Shown: positions 1-13,047, counted from the stretch's first letter. The stretch is 64,000 nt of DNA from Oscheius tipulae (GCA_037178975.1 JASJZH010000001.1:2542001-2606000); one strand, 5' to 3'. The notes: a model not told the origin generated them from the sequence alone. Numbers and translations are program-made.

Positions 1-1146
<1,146 letters not shown>

Positions 1147-4100
1147 ATGGACGGTCGATCAGTAGCAGTACAACAATTGGGAGATGGTTCAGCCGCTCCG
1201 GCGCCCATGGAAGTCGTGCAGAATCCGGAACCAATAGGGAAATCCTATGAGGTCATTAGAATTGCCGACAAACTGACGAAGGCTATCATGAGTTACGTGG
1301 TAAGTGAAAAAAGAGCATTATTAATCGGTTCTAGGATCAAAATGACCTAAGAGACGCCTATGATTCCATCATAAACCCGCACACTCGGGGAGAAGAAATG
1401 ATCTGCAATCAGGTCGCACAGGGCATATATCGCCTGCGAGAGGCTAGTTTTATGGGATAAAGTAGATGAAATTAGACACGTTCAGGCGGACAAAGTTGGA
1501 GTTATCGAGAGCATAATGGAGCTGGTGCAGCGATGCCGGGAGGCGAGCGACCAGGTCAACACAACGGAGATCTACGAGCACACCGTGGACGCAATTCTGT
1601 ACCATTTGATGGAGAAGGAGCTGCTCAATGAGGGGTACGAGTCTTTAAGTAATCCCGAATAATTGGGGAATTCAGGTTGGGCCTGGCTTCCCTGGTCCAC
1701 ACTGCCGACCACACTCTCCGCTCGTCCATGAACAAGTTCAAGTGGGAGTTTATCAGCGAAAAATGGAAGAATATGGGCATGAAGGGCATCCGACTTCTTT
1801 TACGGTGAGTGTAAAGAGATTTCGTGATGATTTGGAAAAGCGGCGAAGTTCCGCTATGGTTTTCTAAAAGAAGCGTCCGCCCAGCGCCTACTTATCGTAC
1901 GATTTTCGGAGTCAAGATGTCATTTTCAAGTTTTATGATGTCCTGTAAACCTGTAGCTCTTGATCTGCGCTACAATATCATAGAACATCAAAATGCCCGA
2001 AAATGCTCATTTAAACCGGAAACGGCAGTCGGCGCGCAAATAGTACGACAATGATTGTGAACCGCGGCTTAGTTCACATTTTTTTTACCTGAAGAAACGG
2101 CTTTCGTAATTTTCGATATTTTCCAAATTTGGAGATCTTGATCCCCTCTTCAACTTTGCTACACATCAAAAAGTTGAAGCTCTACTCTTTATGTCATAAA
2201 AATGCGCGAATCGGTGCGCTATAGTAAGCAAGTTCAGAGCTGTTCTCTCCTTCCAAATAAAACTACCCACTGTGCTCTCGGCATCTCAAAAGAGGCAGCT
2301 TCGACCAGTAGAAAATGTAAGTTTCTTGTTCTTTCTGAAGCTTAGACAAAAGTTTAGCTCTTGGTCGATATCCTGGACAATATCCCGCCCATCTTTTCGT
2401 TGACCGAGCTCCACCAGTTCAAGGCCAACATTTACCTTCATGTGTTTCCGGTAAGGTATCCATTCATCCGATTCCAACCTTTTCCAGAGAGTTGTAGAGA
2501 GAATAGCCCAGATCAAGGCCTACTGTCGTCCTCTGGCCGACTTAGTCTTTGTCGTCGGTCGCAGTTTCATGTATCCCATTCTGGCTCATCCCCTCTTCAT
2601 GCTGAACAATACAGCTTGGAAGGTGGACCGGAGCTTGACTCTGCTTTTGTGAGTCTCTGAATCGTGTTTAGACTTCTGTCTCTCTTTCCAGTAGTCGGCT
2701 GAGCTACCTCCCGAACCGGAAGGAGCTGGCAACGGAGCAGGTCTATCTCTTTCACATGATCATGAAGCAGCCGAGAGGAATCTGCATCTTGAACGTTAGT
2801 TTCTGTATGGTTTCCCTTTGGAATGTGCTTTTAGCAAATACTCAAGTTGTGCAAGGTGCAGGTGACAAGGACCTTCGAAAATGTCATGCTCATCATGATC
2901 AACGAGGCCATGTCCGCCGTGGAGAAGCTGCCGGCTGACAAGAAAATACCTCGATATCAGTGGGATCATTTGCTTTCTTGCATTGTTATAATGTGTAATC
3001 TGGAATTGGGGTCAGTTCTGCTTCATCAACTCTCTGTCTCCCTCTGCCTCTCTTCTTACTATCGAACACATTCAGTGCCATTCATGGAGTCATCAAGAGC
3101 CTGAAAAGCATTCTTCCAAAGCAAAACTACACAAGAGCTAGAGACGAGATAATGTGGCTGATGCTACAGGTCGTCGGATCTTTCGCTTCACAGAACAAGG
3201 AGATCAGTGACGATATTGCCTCTCTGCACAAGGTTGACTATCTAATACGTTCATACAAACCTTCGCCAGATTCTGTACGAGCCCGATATGAAGGGCCCCA
3301 CTTTCTGCAATGACGATCCCGAAGGAATGTACAACTGTGTGCGGCATCTCTCAACTGCCTGCATGTATGTTCTTCAAGACGCTAACAATAAGGTAATTTG
3401 CGAGAAATCTGGAAAGTTTTATAATGTCTAGAGTCTTCCTGAGCCATCACCATATCTCCAAACTCAGATCGAATTCATTCGGGAAAGAGCACAGGACATC
3501 AACATCACAGAACATTACTTGATAGCTATCTTGACCAATGCTTGTCAGTCTCTCTGTCCTTCATCTCACTACTCCTTTCAGACCGTCCCGGACCCGAGCC
3601 CGGAAAACGTGTCATCATGAAAATCTTTGCGCTTCTCGACTGTAGCGAAAATTCCAACGAAGAGCCGTTCTATCTGCCATCTGGAAGAGAAGCTCATAAC
3701 ATTCTGAAGCCTCTGGACATGTCGGTAAGTGGTATTGGTTCCTTTCGGAATAGCCATTCTTTTCCAGCTAATAGACTCTCTTGCCATGAGAACAAAGATG
3801 CATTTGATGCGATTTTTGGGAGCTGTCAAGGAGAGGAATAGGTTGGCCAGTCCTGCATTTTACGGTGAGTTGACAGGCACAGTAGCTTCCAACCACAGAC
3901 AATGACAGGGGATAAAGGAGCAGCATATCTTCGTACATATTTGATTCTGCTTTTGGTAGCTTTACTTTTTGTCTACTACGGCCTGAACGGAGCCTGGGCG
4001 TCATTATCTTCGGCTGGAGCCTCAACCAATCGACGAATCCATAGACGGGACGGACGCGGTAGTGCTCGTTGTTCGACGACTTAGAAGGCCATGCGGCTGT

Positions 4101-7100
4101 CGGCCTGGGAGACGATCTTGACGGTGGCGCTTTCTCCTGAAGCCGGAAAGGTGGCGAGGGCGGGGTCGACGTTGAGAGACATCTTCTTCTTGCTGCAGCT
4201 CCTCACAACTGCTGATAACTCGAATGGGCTCCCTCTGGAACTCGCTTCTTTTATTTTTTTTTCCCTGGGCTTAGACCCAACGAGTTCTGGCAGGACAAGG
4301 ACAGACAGAGAGACAAAGAGACTGAAAGACAGAAGGACAGAGAGGCATTGCCGTCTTTCAGAGTCCTACTGTCGTCTTCTCTACTCGCTGGAATTTGACT
4401 TTGGTGTAAAGTCGTTCGGAGACTTCCTCACTAAGGTGGCCCAGTCCATCATCTCCCAAAACTACAGCCAATGCTCGTCCGAAACCCTGCGTGACACTCT
4501 CTATGTACTACTGGATATGTTAGCGAATAGGTAAGTACATTTCCCCCAAACAAGCCCATTTGCAGATTGTACAACATCCCGAGTACCAGTGGCTTTCGTC
4601 AGACGATTTGTCATACTCTGATTGGCTTAAATCATCATTACAATCCACAGGCTCCCCTGGCCAGGGAAATATATGCTCTCGTCGACCAGGTCCTAATGAG
4701 AGAGTTCTCCTGGCAGCCGCACACCGAGATCTTGAGGTTCTCTTTTGAACTGTTGGGCAAAAGTGAGTTTCCAAGGCTCAGGAATTCACAAAGGCACACT
4801 TTCAGATAAGAAGGAGATCGACACAAGAAGTGTCAATGCACATATCGCCCATCCGGAACAATTCACTTCTCCAAGTGATCACAAGAGCTTCCATGTCTGC
4901 CCAGAAATCGTTCGGATGCTACATATGTCCATTCTGAGGACGGCTAAGATCATGGGTAGGTGTCTCTCTGTCTCTATATTTCCTATAACTCTATTGGACC
5001 CATAAACAGGTCTGTTTCCAGACAAGGACTTTGCGGAAGAGCCAGAGTTTCTTCAACACATTGCCAGTGTTTTCAAGTGGACACCAAAGCAAATGAGGTC
5101 ATTCCCGGCAGCATTCAGGAATATCGCTGGAGCTGTGGAAGACAGTACTGACTGCAAGATGAATGAGGATGCCTACGTGAGTTGTCTGTCTCTCTGTCGC
5201 TCTGTTTCCGACTCAACAACTCTTCTTCAGAAGGAAATCCACTCAAACTACATGCAAATACGGGGACTGGGAGACCGATACGTGGACTACATCGAGCAGC
5301 ATCCCGAGCGAAAACCGACAGTTTTATGCTGCATCTACCGGTCCATCATGGAGAATACTGACACGGATATGTACAACGCCTACTACCAGTTGGTTCTTTC
5401 CTTAGTTGGTTACAATCATCGATTATAGTATCTTGAACAATATGCATCCGCGCCACATCACAATTGCCATCAACTACTTGGTCGAGTTTCTGATTCATCA
5501 GATGAGCGAGAATCAGGGACAAGTGGACGTGATCAAGCCGATAGTCATTACCCTCCTGAACATGATCTTCCACAAGCACATGATCCCGTTCGAAAAGATT
5601 CTCTTGGCCTTTGTTCTCCATCCAAACAATGACTCGAAGGCCAAGATTGGTCTCCAGTTCGTTTTCGTAAGTTTCCACAAACTCTCAACTAAAGATTGGT
5701 TTAGGCACTGCTGCACAGTGAAGAGTGCAAGGCTCGCATCAACTTCTATGTGGAACGGGTCCCTCTGAAACATATCAAGCCGAAGGAATTCTTCGAAGGG
5801 AATGCCGAATTCCATAAGAAGTTCCCGGAGTACACCTACCAGGAACTGATAAACCCTTCGCCTCTCCAGATGTCGAACCTCAATACCAAATCTCGTCCGC
5901 CGATCTATTTTGGCAGTCTCATTGACAGACTTCTACCGGTTAGTTTCGGGGGTAGCCGCTCATCTAAGAGCTAGTATTTCTTGCTCGCCCTAATGGCTCA
6001 GCCGGTTAGCACTCCGACTGCGGCTTCCGACACACATTCCCTCTCGTAACCAATCTTTTTGCTTTTTGATGAAACACGGAAAACGCACATAATACTTAAA
6101 TATGTTCTTCGTTCCAGATACTGGATGCCATCGTGACAAGGTCGCTTGAAATGGAATTATCCAGTCAAGATATGGCCAATCTCTTCCTGGTCATTTCTCC
6201 CATCTACAAGTACCATCGTAAGATACTTTTCTCTTGCCTTCAGAACAACATTCTCAGCAAACATCTTCTCCTTCGTATACACCCTCCTGCACACCCAGCA
6301 CGAGATTATTGGACACTCGGCGATCGCTCGCGTCTTCGTCAACCAACTCATCGGCGCCAGGAGACCGAATGGCGGGAACAGCAGCTATCTAACCCTCGAC
6401 TACATTCAATATAATCACCAACATCGTCCCTTTGAAGCCGTCGTGGAACTGCTGATCGGGAGAATCATCGAGTGCAGTGAATTCGTCATAGAGCCGCCGG
6501 AATATGTTGAGCCGGATTGGCGAACAGCGGAGTTGTCCGCGTCAGCTCAAGCCCTGTTTTTGGCCTGTATAGAGCTCATGGCCAGTCCACATGATGCCTC
6601 GAAGACCATTCCGGCACTGATTAGTGTCCTGTGGAAGTCCGAGAAGGTCTACACGCGACCCTATGCGACGTTGAACGCTATCGGTCAATTGCTGACAGCC
6701 CTGCCTTCAGCGTATGCTAAGGAATTGAACAAGACTTATGCTGAAGTTTTGGAACAACACAGGCTTAATGGTGAGTGGAAGTTTTGCTTCCTGATCGAAA
6801 AGATAGTAGGAATCAGGGATGTACTGTCCAATGAAAGTCGAAAGTCAAGCAGCAACTTGTAATTATAGCCGGTAGGCATCTGTTTTTGAGAATGACTGTC
6901 TATTAAAGCATCAGAGTTGATGCGCACTGTATACTTTTGGGTATACGATGTTTGTGCATACATGTCAGGCAAAAATTAATTTTTAGATCTCACATTCGAG
7001 GATATTGTCTACGACAACTTCGAGGAAAATGTTCTTCTGCGGACAACGAACCGTGAGATGACTATCAATTACGCTCTGCAAGCCTACTGGCATCATGCTA

Positions 7101-8153
7101 ATCAAGTTGGTTTTTTTGTTCATTGATGAACAACCCGGAGCAACTCATTTTTGTGCTCTTGAACTGATTGATTTTCTTTTAACACAACTGGCCAAAGCCT
7201 GTACACTATTCCAGATAACACAGGAAAGTCACGTTTGTCAAGTTTATCCGGGATAGTGCTTAGCATTCTTAGCACATATAACACTTGATCTTTGTAATAG
7301 TAGAATTTACAGAACAATGTGAGCCAGTTCACTGAATTCTTCCTGAACGACGTCTACGACAAGATCACTACCGAGAACGAGCTCTGGTACTTCCTCCGAC
7401 TCATGATTCCCCTTCAGCAATGGGTCTTTGAGACGAAGATTAAGCATTTCTATCCTGATGTGAGTTATTGAATCTTATTTGATACGAGCTTATTACGGTC
7501 GGGGATGGCCGTAGCGGGAACAGAGACAAGGACAGCAAGACACAGTCAGCAAAACAGGTACAGAGAGACAGGGACACCGAGACATGCAGCTAGGAACAGT
7601 AACGAGCATCCAGGTCCTTTACGCCTGTAGCTTTCAGTCGTAACAATCACAATCGCAGAGCATCCGCGTAGTAGCTTGTCTTGTTCTTCTTCTTATCATT
7701 GGTTCAGCTGCTTACATTGTCCTGAAAACTTCGAACAACAAACAAATTGAAAAAAGTGTCTCTTCTTATGTTAATTTCTACCTTTAAAGGAATTTCTTTT
7801 AGTGTATCCGACAAGCAAAGGGTGTGATGGACAAGCTCGGTCAACTATGTGATGGACCAGATACATTGGAGCACGGCCTGGAAATCTGTGATGTTCTCTA
7901 CCATCTCAAATACCAATGTTTGGGTGACTCTTTGAACAACGAAGCTATGGAGCTCATGGAAAAGTGAGTCGTTGTACCAGTTTGAAACTGAAGTCTGTTT
8001 AGATTTCCCGCTCCCCTGAAAGCTCGGTTCAAGTACTATATTCTTGGCAATAAGGACCAAGAACCAGCCACAGGAGTCAAAATCAGCACTATCGTCGAGC
8101 CCGACCGACAGAAATTGCTCAAAACGAGGTCCGATGCCAGTGAACGTATTTGA
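1147..8153 (+). CDS. mdt-23: Mediator complex subunit MED23 (SUR-2)
   Basis: Large gene of roughly 20 exons encoding a protein of some 1300 residues. MED23 is a tail-module subunit of Mediator that links activators, such as the Ras/MAPK-responsive ETS factor LIN-1/ELK1 pathway, to RNA polymerase II; in C. elegans it is SUR-2. Recognition rests on collinear similarity along the whole protein, for example HKKFPEYTYQELI followed by PPIYFGSLIDRLLP, the CIELMASPHD segment, and the IGQLLTALPSAY helix near the C-terminus. Clear exons include 1147-1299, 1486-1634, 1676-1804, the exon ending at 3864, and the exon starting at 4362. The stop is at 8151-8153. The junction between the exon ending at 1804 and the exon starting near 2358 does not keep phase with the signals I can see, so an extra small exon or another acceptor is likely there. 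Introns hold an MSP-domain relic (3975-4182) and a tRNA-like element (5992-6050). Confidence 0.88.
3975..4182 (-). pseudogene. MSP-domain (SSP-like) sperm protein pseudogene in a MED23 intron
   Basis: Within the 497-bp MED23 intron 3865-4361, the minus strand reads MSLNVDPALATFPASGESAT from an ATG at 4182-4180, the N-terminus typical of the small nematode sperm-specific MSP-domain proteins (SSP/MSD families). An in-frame TAA follows MAF after 33 codons. One base later the next frame continues with the family motif SSNNEHYRVRPVYGFVD. About 25 residues are then missing, and APAEDNDAQAPF, similar to the end of the domain, follows before two stops. A stop, a frameshift and an internal deletion make this a relic. 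Just upstream on its own strand lies a GATA-type TTATCAG, as seen in sperm-gene promoters. A retained fragment used as an exon is less likely. Confidence 0.8.
5992..6050 (+). other. Degenerate tRNA-like element in a MED23 intron
   Basis: Contains TGGCTCAGCCGGTTAG, an A-box/D-arm-like segment, followed by CTCCGACTGCGG. A recognisable B box is missing. The segment matches the D-arm region of the elements at 8800-8862 and 13925-13985. A dead tRNA-derived repeat is more likely than a tRNA gene. Confidence 0.45.
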
Positions 8154-8347
8154 GCTTTCAGTTTTCCGTGTACATAATAACAACTCTGCCAGAATTCTCA
8201 CTTTGATCTCATTAAAACTTTGATTTAATCTGTACATTTTTAAGTTTTCAAGACGCTCCTCATCGTCTCCATATCGATTTTGTACATTTTGCCTTTTTCA
8301 GTCGACTTTTTTTCCAGATCTAATGTGAACCCTCGAATGACGCGATC

Positions 8348-9272
8348 ATGGACCGAGCGAATGATCGAGATCAAGGCCTGTACCTGGTAGGTATTATGCT
8401 TAACTCCCTATTTAGCTTTAGGTATTGGGGAGACTTATCGTGGCGTGACGCGGAGCGAATGCTGAACCTCTGTGATGAGGGAACATTTCTGTTGAGGGAC
8501 AGTCGCAGCGAGAATCATCTCTTCACACTCTCCTATCGGTTTGACGGTATGTCACTTTGTCTACCAGCTCCAACTCGATCTTTTAGGTAAAGTGACCCAT
8601 TCAAGGATTGAGAAGGCTGCCTACACCCAACTAGCTTCCATAAGCCGGGACGATAGTGTGGTACAGGCGCTGGAGAAACTCATTCAAGTAGGGCCCTGTT
8701 GCTGCGCAAAAGTGGCATTTCCAAAATATTTTGGCGTAACAGACTCACAAAAACTGTTTACGAGTGCCCCGTGAGAAGGCAAAACGTATGTTACTCACGG
8801 GACTCACAATGATTCGTAGTCGGAGCGTTATAACCGACTGAGCTACGTGGGCAAGCTTGTGCGCTCTCTCCAAAGTGTGTATCAAGAAAACAAGGGCAAG
8901 GGCGAATATGATAGACTTTATGGAAAAATTTCCCACCTTTCTATGCATCGTTTTTTTCAGTTCACCCACTCAGAAAGCGGTCACATGCTCCAGTACCGTC
9001 GGGGAGGTGAAGCTCTGGCCACCCAGCTCCGACTGACAGCCCCTCTCTCCCGTTCGGACCTCCTTCCTCGACTACAGTATCTCGCCCGACTACAGCTACG
9101 AAACTCCTACACCCATACCCAACTGAGCGGAATCCGCTGCCCTCCAGCCCTCATCAGCTACATTTTCGATCCAAAATACATTATACCCAGTATCGAGGAC
9201 TGCATTTTGATTCTCACACAACGGAAAAACTGTGATACTTCTTCAGCTATGCATAATGTAAATATTTCTTAA
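8348..9272 (+). CDS. SOCS-type SH2 + SOCS-box protein
   Basis: Three exons, 8348-8546, 8587-8687 and 8961-9272, give 203 residues in continuous phase. The SH2 domain starts at YWGDLSWRDAERML and has the phosphotyrosine-binding arginine in GTFLLRDSRSEN; strand D follows as HSRIEKAAYTQLAS. The C-terminal segment, LPRLQYLARLQLRNSYTH then PPALISYIF, matches a SOCS box, which recruits elongin B/C and cullin-5 to ubiquitinate phosphotyrosine proteins. The layout is closest to the SOCS4/5/6/7 branch, with little sequence before the SH2 domain, so it may be a minimal nematode form or lack an upstream exon. Intron 2 (273 bp) contains a tRNA-like element. MnmE follows 103 bp downstream on the same strand, which allows an operon. 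Confidence 0.82.
8800..8862 (-). other. Degenerate tRNA-like element in a SOCS intron
   Basis: On the minus strand it reads GCCCACGTAGCTCAGTCGGT, an acceptor-like stem plus A box, then AACGCTCCGACTACGAATC, and a B-box-like TTGTGAGTCCC. The D stem does not pair well, so a functional tRNA is unlikely. It shares the TCAGTCGG...CTCCGACT core with the elements at 5992-6050 and 13925-13985. Confidence 0.5.
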
Positions 9273-9375
9273 ACGTGTCATAAACTGTTTTATATATCAT
9301 TTAGCCCTCTTCTCCAGTTACTGTAATCTTGCGCGAATATCGAATTTATGCAAATTTTTATAATCCACTCCCAAG

Positions 9376-10906
9376 ATGTCCACTGTCTTTGCGCTGAGCT
9401 CCGGCACCTTGCCCTCAGCCATTGCCGTCTTTCGGCTCTCGGGACCCAGAAGCCTGGCTGCCTTGGAAGAAATCTCGAATAGGAAAGTTTGGAAGCCGAG
9501 AGAAATAAAATACACAAAACTGTGGACAGAGGACAAGAAGATACTGGATACTGCGATGGCTGTCTATCTTCCAGGTAAGAGGCAGTGACTAGTGGCAACG
9601 CTTTCTAGGTCCTAGTACCTTCACTGGTGAGGACTCGACTGAACTTTATGTTCATGGCAGTCGAGCAGTTGCTCAAGCCCTAGCCAGACGTCTGTCTTCA
9701 ATTGACGGGGTCAGATCAGCAGAGAGAGGAGAGTTCACCAAGAGGTAAGATATTGATTCTTCACAATTCAGTCTCCAAGAGCATTCTACAACGGAAAGAT
9801 GGACCTCGAAGAGGTTCACGGGCTTCGGCATCTCATCTACGCGGAGACAGAGAGACAGAGAAAGTTGTCTTACTCACAGATGAAAGCAGGCAGTCATATC
9901 AAAGAGCTGAGAGACAAAGCAGCCGAACTGGTCATGCGATCCTTCATCTTGATGGACTTTGGAGAGCACGTGGAACACTCCTACGTGGAGATACGGTAGC
10001 TCTTTTGCTTACCTTGTATTTTTCCCCCTCAGAGAAATGATTCGCCCTGTACTCAAAGAACTGGAAGGATTGACCAGACGAAGTCAAGCAGCAGAGATCG
10101 TCCATCGAGGACTGAAAGTGGTCCTTGTCGGGAGACCAAACACCGGAAAGAGCAGCATCTTGAACGCGTTGGCTAAGCGAGAAGTGGCAATCGTTTCGGA
10201 TATTGCCGGGACTACAAGGGATAGTCTGGAGGTCAGGCTGGACATTCAAGGAGTACCCATTTGCTTGACTGATACAGCTGGGCTGAGAGAGTCTGTTGAT
10301 CGGATTGAGATGGAAGGAGTCAGAAGAGCCAAACAGAGGTGATACTACTGTCACTGTCAAGTTGTCCTTTCAGACTACAAGAAGCCGATGTGGTCCTTCT
10401 TGTGACCGAGGCTAGTTCTAGTACTTCTGATGTGACTACCCTTATTGAGGAAACTGAAGAGATGATCGGTGACCGTCCTCTTATTCTAGTCCGGAATAAG
10501 AGTGACCAAGGAAGCACCCCACCCAACCATACCAATATCAAAACAGTGGACACCTGTGCTCTTACCCAAAAAGGTATGTTTTCCCCAAAATTGAAAAAGC
10601 CATCATTTCCAGGAATTGGCCCCCTGGTCCGAGTGCTCGAAGAGGTGTTGAGTGACATGTGTCCAGAGGAAGAGGGAGCTTGTTTGGCCGAGCCAGCACT
10701 TCTGGAGTGGGTCTCTCAATCCAAGGCCCCATTCAATTTTCAGAGAAGCCACCGAGGCACTAGAAAAAGCCATGCTCGTTGAGGACGCTGCCTTGCTCTG
10801 TACTCATTTGGAACATGCCAAAGGGGTTCTAGGCCAACTGGCCGGGGACACTGTGAGCGAAGAACTTTTGAATCGACTCTTCAACCAGTTCTGCATCGGC
10901 AAATAA
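9376..10906 (+). CDS. GTPBP3: MnmE / GTPBP3, mitochondrial tRNA wobble-uridine modification GTPase
   Basis: Seven exons (9376-9574, 9609-9744, 9780-9995, 10033-10338, 10374-10573, 10613-10706, 10744-10906) give 437 residues in phase. With MTO1/MnmG, MnmE adds the taurinomethyl- or carboxymethylaminomethyl-type group at C5 of wobble U34 in mitochondrial tRNAs. The N-terminal THF-binding domain has [14 protein letters not shown] and the [12 protein letters not shown] motif. The G domain has G1 [10 protein letters not shown]2 TTRD, G3 DTAG and G4 NKSD. The protein ends in the invariant FCIGK, whose cysteine is essential in bacterial MnmE. The targeting peptide is short or absent; an upstream start was not found. 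Transcription may be shared with the SOCS gene just upstream. Confidence 0.93.
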
Positions 10907-11748
10907 AAAAAACCCTAATTGAATTTCTCCCTTCTTTCTCTCATAATTGTTCGCTGTGTTCAATGGCAGCCTGGACGCCTTCCGGCGCCTTTCCCTCTAG
11001 GGGCCCTCTGACAAAAATATCAGTTCTCTCTGGCGTCATTAGCCCCTCTCCCGCTCCTTCCTCTGGCCTATGTGCGCCTCATTTACTCCCCCTCTCCCTC
11101 CGACTCCCATTTCTTTTGTTATTGTACGAAAGCTGGTAATCGTCTTCTAGCCTCTGTGAAATGCTTCACAACCTAGAATCAAGCTAGAAACTTTAGGGCA
11201 AAGTTTTGATCGCACAGTCTATTCATTCCGTCTTTCGATATTCTGATAAAAATTCGAGCTCTAATTCACTCCTTCAAAAGCGGTAAACTTCCCTCAGTGA
11301 CGAAGTCGGTAAGAGTCTCGCCTGTGGTGCGCACGCCCCGGATTCAATCCCGCACACATGAACCATTTTTCTTTTCATTGATTTCCCCACGGAGACCTTT
11401 TTTTTCTGTCCACTAGAGACTCTTCCTCAAGCTTGTTAGTTTAATTAGTTGAGCCACATTCCTCCTTTCTTCCTGCCTCATTCGCACATCAGATCACAGA
11501 TGTTTGCACTTGCTTGGTCTCTAACAGCATCCATATGTTCCGTCTGGGAAATTCATACCCCTATTCGAGCTCATTCCTTCCAACTCCCTCATAGATTAAT
11601 AACCAGTCCAATTGCGTGTACGCCTCTCTTGACAAGACTGCTCACTAATGAGACCCGAAATCAGTCGGAGGCAGAGGAGGGTCAAGCTATCCAGTTACGA
11701 GCAGACTTTTCTAGCCACCTCCTCATTCTCCCAATTGTTGTCTTTCAG
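10907..11748. other. Intergenic region with a tRNA-like element
   Basis: Pyrimidine-rich spacer after MnmE. It holds the tRNA-like element at 11293-11362, and an acceptor TCTTTCAG directly before the ATG at 11749. No other coding exon could be supported. Confidence 0.4.
11293..11362 (+). other. Degenerate tRNA-like element
   Basis: Reads CTCAGTGACGAAGTCGGTAA (A-box-like), then CTCGCCTGTGGTGCGC and a B-box-like GGATTCAATCCC. The spacing suits a tRNA, but stems pair poorly. Probably a tRNA pseudogene or tRNA-derived SINE head. Confidence 0.45.
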
Positions 11749-11910
11749 ATGTTCGAGTTGGGCTTTCTCATAGCCACTCTTTCCCTGATAGTCATTCTTC
11801 TGGTCCTAATGGCCATTTACGGATATTGGAAATACTGCGCCACTCGGAGTTATGACCTCGCGGCAGCGGATGTCAACAGGCCGGTGGAGAAGAAGGAGTT
11901 TTATGTCTAG
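11749..11910 (+). CDS. Small single-pass membrane protein (unknown)
   Basis: A 53-residue reading frame starts at the ATG directly after TCTTTCAG, the form of a trans-splice acceptor. It contains a hydrophobic helix of about 25 residues (FLIATLSLIVILLVLMAIYG) followed by a short polar tail ending KKEFYV. No family is recognised. The frame also stays open upstream to 11449, but that part looks non-coding. It could also be the last exon of a gene whose upstream exons I did not identify. Confidence 0.4.
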   Translation: MFELGFLIATLSLIVILLVLMAIYGYWKYCATRSYDLAAADVNRPVEKKEFYV

Positions 11911-11973
11911 ATGGTGAGCAGAGAGACAGAGAGATTGTTTTCAGCAGCCTAACGTAAAAAGGAAAAAAGAGAA

Positions 11974-12043
11974 TCCCCCGGCGTGCATTGAACTCGGAAC
12001 TTCAGATTACTGGACAGCAAGCTAACCACTTGGCCATTTTGCA
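11974..12043 (-). other. Degenerate tRNA-like element
   Basis: On the minus strand it has TGGCCAAGTGGTTAGC, an A-box-like D arm, and GAGTTCAATGC, a B-box-like T arm. It lies back to back with another tRNA-like element at 12080-12156. The stems are imperfect. Confidence 0.45.
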
Positions 12044-12079
12044 GAATTTCCCGGGATGCTGCGTGCGCGTCCGGTTCTT

Positions 12080-12156
12080 TCTAATTGTCTAGTGGTTAGC
12101 ACTCTTCTTTGAAGATCAGATTCTATCGAGGGTTGTTGGTTCGATCCCCGCCGGAG
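12080..12156 (+). other. Degenerate tRNA-like element
   Basis: Contains TGTCTAGTGGTTAGCAC (A box) and GGTTCGATCCCCGCC (good B box), about 40 bp apart. The T stem pairs only near the loop, so it is probably not a working tRNA. It diverges from the neighbouring element at 11974-12043. Confidence 0.5.
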
Positions 12157-12351
12157 ACGAAAGCTTTTGTTTGTCGTCTTCTGGGGTTAATCACAATAAT
12201 GATGTTTTTATTGTCTAAATTCCTTCGTTTTGTCAGTAGGTCGAGTTACCGAGCGTACATTTTTTTTACAACAATACAAGAGAGACAAAGACAATCACTG
12301 AGCTCGAAATTCATTGATATGACTACCAGATCCCGAATCATTCTTAGTCTT

Positions 12352-12980
12352 TCAGGCCCGTTGTTGAATGAAGAACTGCACCTCGACTTGCTGACAGACA
12401 TGTTCGACAGCCTCCCAGAACGGAACCACCAGTCCACAGGATCTGCATCGAGCACGCTGGGCCAGTCTGCTCTGTTCCGAAGCGAGACTATTCTGTCTGG
12501 AGACGTCTCGGGTACCATCGACCGAGGGATGCCAGACACGGCGGGGCTTCCTGGTTACGAACATCGGATGGAGGTGCTCCGATGTCTGCTGCCAAACTAC
12601 AACCAGATGGTCAATACAAATGCTTACATACCTTGCAAACATTGCTCTTCGTGGTCGTAGAGATCTTCTTCAGCGAAGCCATTGCCGCAGACATAACAGA
12701 TTCGTTGTGAGGCTACAAAACATGTTAAAACTCCCTAGAACTGGCGATGGTAGAAAAGTGACGAATCCTTAGGATGGTCCTTACCATAAGTGTTCCGAGA
12801 CAAGGATCTTGTCAACGGTCTGTCCTCATCCTTCTTGCCCTGTCGACCTCGGCTCTTCTTGTTTTGAGCCCGTTTATGCTGTTCCTTATTATGTGGGTTG
12901 TCTGAACAGCGAGGAAGATGCAAGGGAAGTGAATGGGATGCATAGAGCCGTTCGCAGTAGGGACAGACTTGGAATGACAT
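12352..12980 (-). CDS. C2HC zinc-finger protein (three fingers)
   Basis: Three exons, 12980-12785, 12712-12632 and 12596-12352, give 173 residues in phase. Three short fingers of the C-x2-C-x(n)-H-x3/4-C type are visible: VCPYCERLYASHSLPLHLPRC, then ICYVCGNGF ending in HEEQC, then RCRSCGLVVPFWEAVEHVC. Finger 1 is followed by a basic linker (KRAQNKKSRGRQGKK). The spacing resembles the ZC2HC1/ZNF474-type C2HC fingers, for which no firm biochemical role is known to me. The start codon was chosen because MSFQVCPYC immediately precedes finger 1. A 35-bp tandem repeat lies about 70 bp upstream of the start, in the likely promoter. Confidence 0.7.
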
Positions 12981-13047
12981 GTGGAACGGAGGAACGCGAA
13001 GGGATAGAATAATAAGGTAGCTATGGAGACCGGGGATGGAAGTCGGG

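Noticed and set aside
8348-8430. Intron between LYLVG and YWGDL in the SOCS gene
   Set aside because: Possible GT-AG pairs are under 36 bp and break the frame; the reading frame is open through it.
12109-12660. Plus-strand frame of 183 codons
   Set aside because: It begins inside a tRNA-like element and then runs antisense to the C2HC zinc-finger exon.
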